From: Ophiostoma sp. CBS 140.51
Taxonomy: Eukaryota > Ascomycota > Sordariomycetes > Ophiostomatales > Ophiostomataceae
Direction of reading: 5' to 3'
DNA length: 64,000 bases
Assembly (NCBI GenBank): GCA_029298735.1
Contig: JANSLP010000178.1
Coordinates: 1-64,000 of the forward strand
In this document: piece after piece, positions 1 to 13,600 of the stretch
Numbering within the stretch: position 1 is the stretch's first letter
Layout of the letters: each line of letters starts with the position of its first letter
The notes under the pieces: generated by a model
Databases searched by the model: none
The model's input: only the letters and a program-made list of their open reading frames with translations
What the model was told of the DNA's origin: nothing
Position numbers and translations under genes: made by a program

Positions 1-1660
1 CGGGGGAGGCGACGCAATAAAAGAAAGTCTTCCAAAACCGCACAGGGCGTTCAGAGGAAAGTGGCTAGGAAATAAAGTGAAAGAAAATACAAAGGTGAAA
101 AAAAAAAGAAGAAAAAGAAAGAAATAGGGCGAAGGAAAGAGTAACCCAGAGGGAAAAGAGAAAAAAAGGAAGAGCTAAATGTAAAGGGAAAAACGGCCAC
201 TGGAGAGGAGTGGAAAGTGTGGAAGAGAGGAAGGCGCGAATGGCAGAGTAAAGGAGAAAATGAGACAAAGAGAAGGGACCAGAAAAAAGGGCCTAAAAAG
301 GACGGAGTGCTGGCGACGGGTGATAAAACGGAAAACGGAACACGGAAACACGCTAAGAACTGAGCGAGTCTCGGAGCTACCGCTATGGCTTTTTTTCCCT
401 GGGAGCTTTGGCTGGCGCAAGAGGAAACAGCTAGGGAAGCTGGGCCTGGCCTGAACCTGGGACACGAAGCACAGGGCAAGAAGCTGTGGTGGGTTCGTGG
501 GTTCCTTTTTGCGACAACAGACAAAGAAGGCGCGAAGGTGCAAAGGACGGGGCGCAGGTGCTTGGCTGTTTTGTGGGGGTATCTCGAAGGACTCGAAAGT
601 CGAAAGACGTAGATGACTGTATAAACAGAAGGAGCGATCGCAGTTGTAACGGCAATCAGGGAAAGATCAAAGGACAAATCAAAGGACAAGACGAATAAGA
701 AGGAGAAACCGGGCAAGCTGGTGGGCGAAAGAGGGAGGAACGGCAGTCGCAGACAATCGTGCACGTATTAGCTCGAGCGTTCCGCTGTGACGTTTTCTCG
801 AGTTTTGGGTTTCTCGAGTCTGGAGTTTGGTTCTTCGTCGGATCTCGGGCAGGGCCAGCCAAAGTTTGGATGCAAAAGCTGGATGCAAAAGTCTGGATTC
901 TGGATTGGCCGTGTATGAGAAGGTCGTATTGTTCCCAGATCCAGTCTTGCAATTTGTTCTGGTCGTCTGTAGTTTGAAGGTTTGAATCTGGTTCGGTCGT
1001 TGTTGCTGGTTGTTGGTCGCTTGTACTTGTACCAGTTGCTGTTCCTTCTTTTGCTGATCTTGTTGGTCTGCTATTGCTGCTTTGCACGTCGCAGTCGCTC
1101 GTACTTCGTAGGACAGATTCGCGTGGCGGACCGGTTGGACCGCTTTGCTTCTTTATGCTTCAGAGCTGTGGGCGAGCCTTAGGTCAGCGGCTCAACCGAA
1201 ACAGGATGTGTGTGACAAGGCCCTTTTGGCTTTGGGGGGACGGGATGGTGGTGGAGGATCTGCGGCAGACGGGTTTCCCTTGAACCTTCTCTTTTTGGGT
1301 TTTATGTTCGATCTCGTCTGCTGACCACATAAGGAAGCAAGAGCGAAAAGGAGAAGGAAAGAATAAAGGACAAAAGACAAAAAGGATGGAAAGAGCGTGC
1401 GGCAGGACTGGGTTTCTTACTCTTGTGGAATCCGCCGGAGCTGGCGACACGAGGCAAGTGCGAGCAGTACGACTGCTCGTAAGCATGTAGAAGAGAAGGA
1501 ACGACCGTGTAAGTGGCGAGGAAAAGGGAAGGAGGGAGTCAGAGAGACAGAACAGGACGTTGTGACGAGACAATAGGAAGGAGCAGAGACAAAATAAAAT
1601 AAAGTGAGGAAGGTACGAAAGGATCACAAAAATAAAGGAGATTTTCGTGCATAAGAACAG
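1..1660. other. Purine-rich intergenic stretch, possible leader of a leftward gene
   Basis: No gene is supported here. The + strand is strongly purine-rich at about 60-260 and 1320-1660, so the - strand is pyrimidine-rich. In this window the recognised genes with long leaders (for example at 22180, 29065, 48131, 59225 and 60846) have a C/T-rich leader on their sense strand just upstream of the start codon. By analogy this stretch could be the promoter and leader of a leftward gene whose coding part lies outside the window. Long open frames on the - strand here (for example 51-764) are expected, because stop codons all contain purines and are depleted in C/T-rich sequence. Confidence 0.3.
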
Positions 1661-4600
1661 AGCAAGACACGATGAGGATGTGTAATGTTTGCTGGATGTG
1701 GACTGTCTTTGTCAGGTTGGGTCTGTCTGGCGTGGCATTCGGTGGGCTTTCTGAAGTGGAAACTGTGAACTGGAGACTGTAAACTGGAGACTGGCTGTTA
1801 CAAGATCGAAAGCAACAGTCAGGGACAAGGGGACAATGACGATGGAGAAAGAAAACGAGGGTCCGTATGGGTTCTTTTTATTCTTTTCCACATCCAAGCA
1901 ACTTCTACGGAGTGTGCGAGCATAGCGAGACAGCCTGGTCTCTCCTTCCTTTTCTCTGCCTCTTTCTTCTTCTCTCTCGTGTCCTGGTCGCGGCTTCTAC
2001 GTATGAGGGCGCGTGGGATGCCAAATCTCATTTGGGGGGTGTGGATGGAAGGAACGGGTCATCGAGGAAACGAGAACTGGCAAACTCGCGAAGGACAGCA
2101 CAAAAAAGTACGGCCTCGTCTTGCAGTTCGATACTTGCAGTTCCGGTGGCGTCAACGTGGGAGGAGGCTGTAGCTGGATACATGTTCTCATCCAAGAAAG
2201 GCATCTGCGACTGGCGAGGGACGAGGAACAGCCAAGCACTGACCAGGTCGCCGAAAGACGGACAAGCTCAAGGCAAGAGGCACACATAGAGGAAAGCGGG
2301 CCTGTCGTTGCGAAAGCAAGCTCTCAGTCAGTCTTGCTCTCCATATGGAACAAAACGAGTCAGGAAAGAAGAAAAATGGAGGGTCCATCGCGCAGGGTAT
2401 GGGTGTCTCCACCCAGGTTACAGAGGCCGAAAGGGGACTAGGACTGCGATTTGGGAGGAGGGTGGGGACTGTAGACGTGGGCTGTGGGCATGGTGGGCGA
2501 CACTGGCCGTGGAAAGAAGGCACGGCGGCCAGGAAGGGAAAGAAGGAGAAAAAGCAGCTTTGGAGTTCTGGTAGGGTGTGTGGAAACGTCGCGGGTGTTC
2601 TCAGGCTCGCTCTTTCTCAGTCGCCAGCCGCTTCTGCGTACGACTCCCTTGCGCTGCACTTGGCGCTTTTTGGTGTGCGGCAGGCGGCGTTGTGCTGCAC
2701 GTCGTGGAAAGATTTTCCTTTTCCTATGTTTCTTTGCTTCAAAGCCAACGCCCCTTTCGACAGATCTGATTGACGGGTCTTTCTCTAGCGCTCCAGCATT
2801 TGGAAACGGCCGCGCTGCAGAAAAACAGGCCCGTTTAGCGAGATGACTTATGTCTCTAGGTGAATTCTCTGAATAAAAAGATAATACATCGTAGAGTATC
2901 GTACAGAATAGAGACAGCGTAGAGTGCCCAGGATCGTCACACTTGGCAGTGCTCCCCAGGCGTGTCCTCTTTCCTTCTTTCCCTCTCGGTCTCGCGAATC
3001 GCACCTTCCTTCGATAGAGCATCCTTCAAACATGCACGCAAGTACAAATATTCGTGTGGAAGGCAGTGGTATTATGGACCACCATCTCCAAGCACTCGAG
3101 AAAAGAAGACCCCCTGGCGCACACTACGAACTGTCCAGTCTTGCCAGCCCGTTCCAAGGCAAGCGCCGTCGATCGTGACGTTGGAGGGGACCTTTTCTTC
3201 TTCTCGATGGACAGACAACGGACAGTAGTGCAGAATACGACACTGGGGGTGTCTTTTACCAAGATATGGTGGGGAGGGCAGAAAAAGGCATGGAGGCCAC
3301 CAGGAGGAAGCCCAGTGGACATTGGCGAGGTGGGTGGGCTCTTGCTAGAAAAGGCTTTTGCTCGTTGCCCACCCTCATTCCTGTCGAAAAAGGAAAAGAA
3401 AAAAGAAAAAAGAAAAAGAACAGAAAAAATCCATCTTCTGGCTGGCACCACCTTCACAGGCCGCTGTCGCCGACAGACCATTCACAGCAGCAAGTGATAT
3501 CCTTTCACAGCGAGTGCACTGTTGAAATTTTCACGCTGCCCCCCATTCAACGGAGCAATGTACTCAGCTCGTCGACGAGGCCTATCAAACAAAAGTGAAT
3601 TTGGGCCCATCATTTCACATTGTTAATATTGGCTACTCGTTCTTCACTCTTTTCGTTTCGTACCTGATCTTAATTGTGGAGGAAAGTGCAGAGGATAGAT
3701 TCAAGTCTGTGTTGGAATATACATCAGGGGAAATTATGCCGACGAACTCCGCAAGAGGAGAAATCAGAATGAGTCTGTAAATTAAAATAAAAACAAAAAG
3801 AGGGCCCCGCGACTATACTGAGGATACAGCAGCGATTTCGTTTTGCATTTTGTCCTCTCTTATACGATGCAATGTCGTAACTGAGTAAGATATCTCTGCA
3901 CTGGGACAGCCCGCACAATCTCACAGGCCATCCTACTGCAGAGCTGCAATGCAGCCGGCAGCCTTTGTCCTTTCATTTCTCATCTGTGTTTGCTCTATTT
4001 GGTTCGGTCCGTTCCCCTATTGAGAAACATTATGTTGTTCAATAATAATTATGTTCAGTCAGCTATGAAAATGGAGCAGCACGTATTTCCTTCGCTGTGA
4101 CAGAGCAGGTTATATCTGACGAAGGATGAGGAAAGAAGTACGCCGCAGGTGCTCCATTCAGAGGACAGTGGCCCCATCCACAGTGCATCGCTCTTGCCCT
4201 GCTACGGGCGGCAAATGGTTCTGTTTCTGGCAACACGCAGTGTCCTTCTTTCCTATTTTCCCATTTTCCCATTTTCCTCTTTTCCTCTTTTCCTCGGCGA
4301 CTGGACACAAGGCTCGGCCTGGTCGCTTAACTGGCGCCGTTCCTCCTGTTTCCTATTTCCCCTGGCTACTAATATTATCCCACCGGGCATTGGACGTTCA
4401 ACGGCGTCCATATTACATACACAAGACTCTTATTGTCCAGGGCTCCGTCTCGCGCGCTGTCTCGCTTTTCGAATTGACCAAGCACCGGCACCAACGCCAG
4501 CATCCCGCCGGACCATCCAGAGAGCCAGTCCTCGTCCTCGTGTTGGGAAAAGGAGACCTAGTTTTAGGGCCAGGGCCAGGGCTTGTGGTCAGAGGGCGAG

Positions 4601-7600
4601 ACAGACGACGAAAGACGAAGCCAACTTTTGATTCTCCGGGGCTATTACGAAAGCGCGTCACCTCGTCTCTTGGTCTTTTAGGGGCCAGTTTTGGGGCCTG
4701 TTTGTGTGGTATTTCCCGTTCGTTCTCCGGAGCATACTCCGTATCTTACTCCGTGGGTGTGCTCACAATGCCCGAACTGCACGCTGAGGTGAACTCATTT
4801 AGCTGTCTGCCACCGTTACTGGCGTAGCGCCTCCCCATTACGCTGGAACTAGGCCCTTTCCTTCAAGGTTGCAGGTGTTCTTCGCACCTCCCCTCCCCCT
4901 TCCTCCCCTCGCTAGCTCTGCCCGCCTTTCCCCCATCGTCGATGCGTTCCTCGACGGCGTGAAGCGCTAGCGAAACGAACATGACGGGCGGAGGAAGGAG
5001 CGAGGGACAACTCAAGAATTAACAGCAAAAAAGATACAAAAATCAGAGTGGAAGGCACGACAGAGGACCGGGCTAATCCCCTTTCTTGTCTGGTGCATCC
5101 GCAGTCCTTCAATTTCTCCTCTTAGGTCAGCGAGAGCAAGCCTTCCACAGAGTGACGAAAGTCGCACCAGCCAAGAACCAGGCTCGATTTAGCAGCGATA
5201 CCCGCCGAGTTTATCCTTCGGAGAGTGCCCTGAGAGGACAGTAATTGCGCCACGACCTGCAGGAGTAGGCAGTCTTGGCCTGGTCTGGTTTGGTTTCGTT
5301 TCGTTGCTGGCTCACTTGCTCGCCGGTGATTTCTTCGTCCTTTTTCTGCTTCTCCCTGTTTGCCGATGTTCACCCAATAGCAGAGCGGACCAACACGATT
5401 TCGCCATTGACAGGGCTTCTCACAGTAGAGGGCTCCTTTTGCAGTGTGACCTCCTTGTGGTGGGAATTACAGGGCCTGTGGCAGGAAATAACGGACAACG
5501 AAGACGATACTCGTCCTGGGCATCTGGAAAAGGGTCCATTCGTATGTCGTACAGCCGCCATTTCCGTCGTTGCTTCTGCCTTTGCTTGGAGAACATTTCC
5601 GTTCACAGGAAGGAATTGCAGAGAAACAAGTCATCGCGGTCAATCTCAACTTCTTGATGGCCAGTTGCCCGGTATCCCGCGCCGTGTCTTGTCAAGATTT
5701 CATACGAATTTCATACGAATACGGGCAATGAGATGAAGGGGAAGGCAGGAAAGCAGGGAAATCGGCTGGGCTGTCTTGGGACTGGCTGGGCTATCCAAAC
5801 GGAGTATCTCTACAGGGCATAGCCGGTCTTGGAGTGTGCCTGGCAGAGAGTGAACAATACTGCAGAAAAGTAGCCAAAAGGAAAGCTTGACACAAACCGG
5901 CGTGTCAAAGTTGCAATAAAAGATTACCGTCTTGCTTCGACCAGCCCGCTATCGCCCAGCCAAAACGGCAAAAAACGGACCCAAAATGCAGCCCATCAGA
6001 GCCGATGCTTTTACGCAGTTCAATCGAATAAGAAGAACAGAAGAACGTTGACAATTGGAGTCGACCCAGGCGAGCCAGGGCAGTTTGGTTTTAGCCTGCT
6101 CTCTGCATGGTATTACCGCAGATGCGCGCAGAAACAACGATGGACAGGGCTAGATGGACCTGCATTGCATGCATTGGCCCGGGTGGGTGGGGGAAGATGC
6201 AGTTGCAGCAAGAACGTAGGACAGCTAGGCACAGACACTGGAAAGAAGGAAGAAGCAAGAAGCGAGTAGCAGGAAAGGGAAGGGGCGACTGGCCGAGCAT
6301 TGTACTTGTATGGTCAATTGGCATTGTTCATGACCTTCATAACTTTGCAACTGCGGATCTTCGGCGTCGTTGACCAGGCAGTCCTGGCGTCGGTTCGGTG
6401 TCGGACCGTTTTGTCTCTGAATCGTGGCTTTGGCCAAGTCTTTTGTGGAAACGTCGTCGTTTGCAAGTCGTCGTAGTCGTCGTCGTCCAACAGGGCCAAG
6501 GGTACGACAATATGTCATTGTGCTTGTGCTCGTTGTTACTTTGTTACTCGCGTGTCTTGTCTTAATGGTACTTGAAAGGAAGGAAGACAAAAGAAAGAGG
6601 GGCTCCCCATAACTGGCCCCGTAACGTAACTCAGGGTCTCCGACTGCCCGCGAATCCTTCCAGGGAGCTGGGATGACGACAAGTGCCAGCGGCTGTCAGA
6701 GAAGCGGCGTGACAAAACATTCAACCAAGAACAGCACAACTCAAGAATTGAAAGTCCAATGCATACCACGTATGCATGTCGCGACAGAGGCGAGAAATCA
6801 GACCTGGCCATGCATCATCCCGCCAGAAGAAAACGAAGAAGGCGAGAAATAAGAAGTAACAAGATCCGAGGATAGGCGTCGGGAGGAATGGGACGGACGT
6901 GCATCACTGTAACCAGAGGAAAAGCAGAGTCGATGAAAGTCGACAAAACATACTTTTGTCGACGACCGGCGGCAGCCGCTCAACTTTTCCCATGCATGAG
7001 AGAGAAAGGGGACATGCTCGCGCGGGTGGGCCAACCATGCATGTTGAGAACAAAAGCTTTTTCTCAATGTTGGAGAAAGAGCAACAATCCCGCGTAACTC
7101 TGCATGGGCCAACCCGCATCTTCCCCCCAAATTTCTCGGTATTCCCTCGTTGTTTTACGCGGGGGAATTGGTGGGGTGTGTCGAGGGTAGCTGTCTTTGA
7201 TGGGAAAGCTGCAACCTGCAAGAGCAAGACCTGCAAAAGGAAAACTTCATGACATTTTTCAACCTGTCAATTGAAAAAGCCTTTGTGCAATTTTGCTCGT
7301 CATTGATAGACGTGGAGAGGAGCGGCAACCGGACATAAGCAAGCGGTGGTGGGAGAGCGGCAGCAAAATATGCGAGGTGGGAGGATGATGCTGTCGATGA
7401 ATATGTCCGGTCCTGCTGGCTGACAGCAACCACTAACACGGCCAGAAAGGACAAAAAGACAAAGAAGGTGCAAGCTTGCAAGCAAAAACATGGCCTGACT
7501 TGGAGGAAAGCTTGCATCTTGATTTGTCGCTGGCTAGCCTTTCTAGCCCCCAACCCTTCGCCCAGAAGTCAAAAAACAGCGGTGCGAGGAGAAAAGCATT

Positions 7601-10600
7601 CGATTCTATGATCATCGACCAAGACAAGCAGCCTGAAAGCTTGACTTGCGGTGAGAAATGGCACGAAATAGACAGACATCGAGAAGACGGTTAGATGAAA
7701 GCCGAAATTAGGAACGAATAGCAGCCAGAAAGAGAGGGTGAAGGGATCCTAACAACGACCAGTAAGCCGAACGAATCGCAGAAAAGGGCTGCTGGACAAG
7801 CGCGGCTATGGCATTTTCGAGGTCGCTTTCTGGGTTCTTGAGTTTTTTCCGGTTCTCTTTGTCCTCGATGCACCTCTCCTCGTCTTGCCTCTTCTGGGAT
7901 CAACACAGAAGACAGGGACAGCCATCATCGAAAGGCCAATTGTCTTTCTGGCCGTCCAAGCCGGTCGCGTCCGTGGAATCCCGATAATCAAAACGGAGGA
8001 GGGGTGAGAAGTGAAATCACGACAACTAGAAGGATGCCCTTTCACATCACGAAGTGCTCTCTCTTGCGGAATGCAAGCCCGCTATTCAATGGATAGACTT
8101 TCCCTTCTCGGGAAGCCTGCAGGTCCCCTGTAATGGCTTGCCAACAGCGCCTACAGAGGGGCCACCACTGGCCAGCCTAACATAACCAACCGGGCATCGT
8201 TCGGCGTTGCTGAAAACAGTATTCCCAGGCGTTATTGTGTGCGCTGGCAGGCACAGGCGGCATCCACACAACAAGACAGTTATTCCACCCACCCACCATT
8301 TTCGAAATGCAGCCGCTCTGTTTTCGTGATACAGCAACCTGCTCTCGACCTACATGGCCTATGAGACACGTGAAGAACTACCTTGTTTCTGGGAAAGGGA
8401 TATGAATTCCGCATGTACGGAAGAAAGAAGGAGAGAATGTGAGAGTTGTGCCTTCCATTGCCGAGTTGAAGCGCAGCCCCTCGCCTGCTCCTTCCGGAAA
8501 CATAAGGACGAGAGGATAGGAGAAAGAAGAAACAGAAAGAGCATGTCCAGGCAAGAGCGCCACCACACGCGCTGTCCAAACGAGAAGGAGCGGCCAACTT
8601 GACCTGAATGGCAGGAACAACCGCCAGCCGCTGGGCCCTGGCATCGAGCCCTGCTGTCATACCCCGCGAAGGCGTTCCTTCCTCTTCAGGGTATTTTTGG
8701 GCAGACAACTTTTTGCAGTTATGTTTCTATGGCAGGCACTGTCCGCTTACTCTTTCCCACCTACTATTGCTGCGAGCAAGGTCCTTCCGGGAGGTGGTAA
8801 GTTCCGGCTCACCGTGTCCTTCCACCGTTGATAGAGTGCTGAGAGTGGGCAATTCAACTTTAGCTTCTCACAAAATAAAGCCGATGCACATCGGATTTTT
8901 TGTCATTTTCTATTATTTCTTTTTTGTCATTTCCTGCTGTGCGACCCTCAAGCGAACTTGCACTTGGGAACCATCCAACAAGCAAATCCCCCAACCGAAT
9001 CGGACGCTAGGCGATTGCAGGTAACTTTCGCCAGGAACGTCGCCAGGAACAAAACTTTTAGCAAAATGTGAGATTTGGATGTTCTAAAGTCTCTTCTTTG
9101 TTCTTTCTGGCATCGATTATGTTATCTAGGTACTTGCGGTTCAAGCCCGTGTACATCACTCAGAACTAAACGGTTAGGCCCTCAAAATAGGGCAAATGGA
9201 CTTGTGCACCCTAGGGCCGTACTTTGCCAACGTCTCGCCCAAGGCCAAGTCTTCAACTTAAGTTTTGTGGAGAGAGTTGTGCGGGCAAGGCGGCCACGGC
9301 GGCAAGGTGGCTCGGTGGGCTTCCTTTGTATCTCGAGATCGACAGAAAAGACGGAGTTGCAAGGGCAAAAGAATGGTCAAGAAAGGGCCAAGAGGCACAG
9401 AATATTCCGAAAGGAATATCTCACCTTGTCGTCACAGTCAGGGCAAGGGGAAAGAACCGACGGAAAATCAGAAAAATGTAAAAACGACAAGATGAAGGAT
9501 CAAAATCAAAATCAAAACTGAAAACAGGGCGAACATCGACATTGACAAACAGTTGTGAATTGGGGACCGCAAAAAACTTGATCCCAACGATCGTAGTCTA
9601 CTTCGGGCACTAAAAGAGGCAGTCCATGCGAGTTCACAACAACTGCAAGCAACAAAACCCACAGAGTGCATGTATGCAAAAGGCCAATTACTCGATTCGT
9701 CACAATTTGAATAAAAAGTGTGCGAGGAAGGAGGGGATGGTGTGTGGTGCAGACAGTACTTTTGCTAGCCTTGAGAGATGCACATATCAACAAGTACTTT
9801 TGGCACACTCAAACTCAAACTTCTGTACTTTCTTTGAATAGCTTTAACCCAAAACCGAGATAGTTCGACAAAATACATTGTGTCGTTTATTCAAGTATCG
9901 AGTGTCGAGTATCGATGCAGTTATGTTCTTTTTCTTCTTCTCCCGCCCCTAAGTGAATCCTTCAACCCTAAATAGCAAACAAGATAAATGATGGACAGGC
10001 AAGGACGACGCTGTCGCCTACGAAGACCACTCTCGCCTGCACTTCCTCGGCTATGTCTACAGTGTAGTAATTCTAGTTCACAAGAAATCCTCCACCGATG
10101 CCGACCCGATAGACCTTACTCGTCCAGGTAATAATAGGGGAGAGAGAGCTCGTCTCGAGGCTAACTACGGCGCAAATGGCGTCGAACAGTATCAAAGCCA
10201 AAAGCTCAAGCCAACAAGCCAAGCCAGGTCAGGCCAAGAGCGAGACCGAGCACCAAATCCAGTGTCGCTTAGCGGGATACGCGGGGTGCGTGAAACATTG
10301 CACCAGGCCATCACTAATTCACCAATATCCTTTGATGCCATATTCTGGGGCGACAACAGACTACTACAAGTAAAGTCAAACGAGGATGACAAAGTAATAT
10401 ATCGTGTGCTTTTTTTTTGCTTCATGAAAGCTACGACGTTGGGTTTGCTCTTGCTGCATGTCCACGGTGCATCATCTCTATTTCTCCGCATAAGGGCCTT
10501 TTTCCCTTCCTATTCTCCCTCTCTTATGTTCCCCCAATTCCAGTTTTGGATGAGCAGCTTCTGTTGTTTTCCATTTACAGATATACTGCTGCAACCCCCC

Positions 10601-13600
10601 GTTCCAGGGGCGCTGTGTGACGGAGCAGAGTCTGGGCACGGCGGCTTGGCTGTATTTGTACTGTACTTGTACTTGTAGCTGCATCTTACATGTATCGAAA
10701 AGGAGACGTATGCATCTCAAAAGCCCAGAAGCACGGGCATAATAAACACAGTTGGCAATATCCTGGTTGTAATTCGACTCGCACCCGGTCACAAGAGAAA
10801 TGGAGGATCGTGCCTCGCCGAGTGCTAGCATGTGGGGACGGGACGTGGAAGGCGACGAAGAAGGGGGAAAGAACACTTGAGTATGGACATGGACAGGACA
10901 TGACCATGACAATCCGCCTGAAGACACAACCGTGAAGGTGATCTGACACAAAACATGAATTGGCCCGTAAAATTGCCCGTGAATTAGCCGTCCGACTCAT
11001 CGAGCCGTCCGACTCCTCCACACACACACCCCCTGGTCGTGCCTTTGAAAGGCCCGAGCCTTTCTTTCGACTGCCCAAAACATACTGAATATCGTGAAGA
11101 CTGAAAACGGGCCTTCTGGGGAGAGACTATGGTGAAGACGCCGAGAGCACGTCCAAGAAAATATGTGCACAATCGTCGATCGTGTTGCTCTTCTTGGAAC
11201 TCTTGATACAACGCCAGGACAAATTCTTCACCTGCTAAACTTACACGCCCCCTCCTCTTCCTCATTTTCGTTTCCATCCGTTCTTCCTCGTTCTTTTTTG
11301 CCCCGGATTTTCGTCAATGGCTTGTTCTTTCTTCCCCTTCTTTTTTTCGTCCTGCGTCTGCCGAGATCATGCCTTTTTGCCTTTCTTGGTATATGCCCTG
11401 TGCTTGTGATTTGTCTCCTGCTTTTGCAGGTTCGGCTCAATTCTCTTTTGTCTCTTGTCGGTTGATTCCAGAGATCTCCCATTCTTCCTTCATCCACGGC
11501 AGCCTGCATGGCGTCTGATCTTTCTTCCGAGAGAGAGACACAGACCATATACATAGATGGACGAAGAAAGCTCGAACCCTTTTTCGGTACGATAATGATC
11601 CTCGAATGCTGTGACGTGCGCTACATCGAGTCCCTTTTCGTCGCTCTTGTTCCCCACTGGACTGCAGACTACGTCCTCCCCCCAAAACGGCGGCCCGGGG
11701 CCGCCCGAGCTGAAACGGGGGTTCAGGGAGAATGAGGGGACAGATTCTTTGGGGTAATAATACATGCCCCAGACGAAGAAGACGAGGAACAATGAAAGAC
11801 AAGAAATAACGAAGGATGAAGAAGCCTCGCCACCGGACCAGAGGGGACCGGGGGGAGAGACGAGAAGGCAAGGGAATGAGGATGCACGCGTCGACAACAC
11901 GACAGATGTGCGTGATGGGAATGGAAGAAGACGGGTAAATCGGAAACGTGAGAACCTCCAGGTGCGTCGTCTCAGCAGCCTGGCCTCGTGAGAGGACTGG
12001 GCAGGGCAGTGAACAGTAAATAGAAGCAACACTGACGTACCACTTGAGGGCCTGGCGGTTCCTATTTTCAGTATCAAAGTCCACTATTGTGGCCCTGGAA
12101 CTGCTTCAGCAACGTCACTACCAGGCACCCCAAAGCTGACTGAGCCCAAGCCCCAAGCCATGCTTGACCCAGGGCCTCGTATGCATGACCGGAATGGAAT
12201 AAGAAAGGAAGAGATTGTAAGAAGTCCGCGTGCAACACTCTGTAACACATCGCTGTATCTTTGTTTTCTTCAAGACGACGTCCGAAGAGGATTTCCTCCA
12301 AGGAGAATTCAAAGGGGAAAATAAAACCCGGCAAGCCTCTGTTTCGCGCCCTGCAGCAGCGAACCTGCGATTGAGCAGCTGTACTTCTTTGTGTAAGACA
12401 ACGAAATGAATTAACATGAGCTCTCTTAACATCCGCTGGCCCTGTGGATATTGGTCATGTTGGTGAGCTTTCTCCTGCTGTCCTACACAGCCGCGGAGAA
12501 AGGCAGGAAGCAGCCGCTGAACGGACAGCCGAAATTCGCTGTTACTGAACTACACTTCTCAGGGTTATTCCTTCCTTCACCGTTGATGAGTTTCTCATCG
12601 CTCCTTCTCCGTCATTTTGCTTTCGATCTTTCCTTCTTTCCCCGGCCTTCTTTCCTTCTCCTGTTTGCACTTGCCTTCTTAGTCAATCGAGGACACCAGG
12701 AAACTGGAAAGAACGTGGTTGCCGCGCCTGCCTCAACTCTGTTTCCTGTATTTTCCCCTGCTTCCTCTTAGGAGTGTGACATCTCTTTCGGTCAACCCCG
12801 TTGGGTGTCGCCCGACGATCAGATGACGACAGGATCGAACATCCCAACTTTAAAATCGAAGAGGAAGGAACGAAACGAAGGAAAGAAGGAAAGAACAACA
12901 CAGAAAGAAGCGAAAGATGCCCCGTAGCTGGCCAGTGCTTTCCTTCTCTCCCCATTTCCCCCATTCTTTCCGAGACAAGGCTCGACTCACTCACACAACT
13001 CACATTTTGGCCACTTTAGTTGACCATTCAAGCCAACATCTCCCCTCCTTTTTGACCTTCTTTCACCAACAATTCGGGGTTTTCGTTTGTCACGGCTTCA
13101 CCACTGGCTGCCACTGACGATGCCTGGATGCAGGCTTCTCATGCGAGCTTCTCAAATGGGCGTCGTTCCATTTGCTTTTGATAGGAGGGGCGCTTCCTTG
13201 CTTCTTCTTCCTTCTTTTCTTCTTTTCTTCTTTCCAGCTTCCTAAAGAAGCAGCTCTGAACAGGGTGGCACACATCTTTTGGGATTTGTCTGACCTCTTT
13301 ATGACCTTTCGCCAAGCACGCCGTATTCCACTACTGTTTCCTGCCGACATCACAGCCTCCAGAATCCTCGATTTCGCCCTTCCATCACGCCAAATCTCCC
13401 CCAGTATCCAGTCTTGGGCTAGCAAACTGGCCAACCATCAGTCTGCCTGCTCTTCCTTCCCGGCTTTCTCCTCGCGGCTGAGACCGAGTTGCATACGACA
13501 AACGAATGGCGACATGCCCTCACCTTCTTCTCCACAGGGGACACACGGCCGTTCACTGTTCACGTCACCGAGAGAATGACAAAGAGAAATACAATGAAAT

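Noticed and set aside
51..764. 237-codon open frame on the - strand
   Set aside because: C/T-rich strand with few stops; translation is Phe/Ser/Leu/Pro-rich with no family. It is a by-product of composition.
4126..4827. 233-codon open frame on the + strand
   Set aside because: Contains simple T/C repeats and reads as low-complexity sequence; no intron context, no family, overlapping frames equally open.
9135..9165. B-box-like GGTTCAAGCCC
   Set aside because: A weak T-arm can be drawn but there is no A box at the right distance and no acceptor stem.
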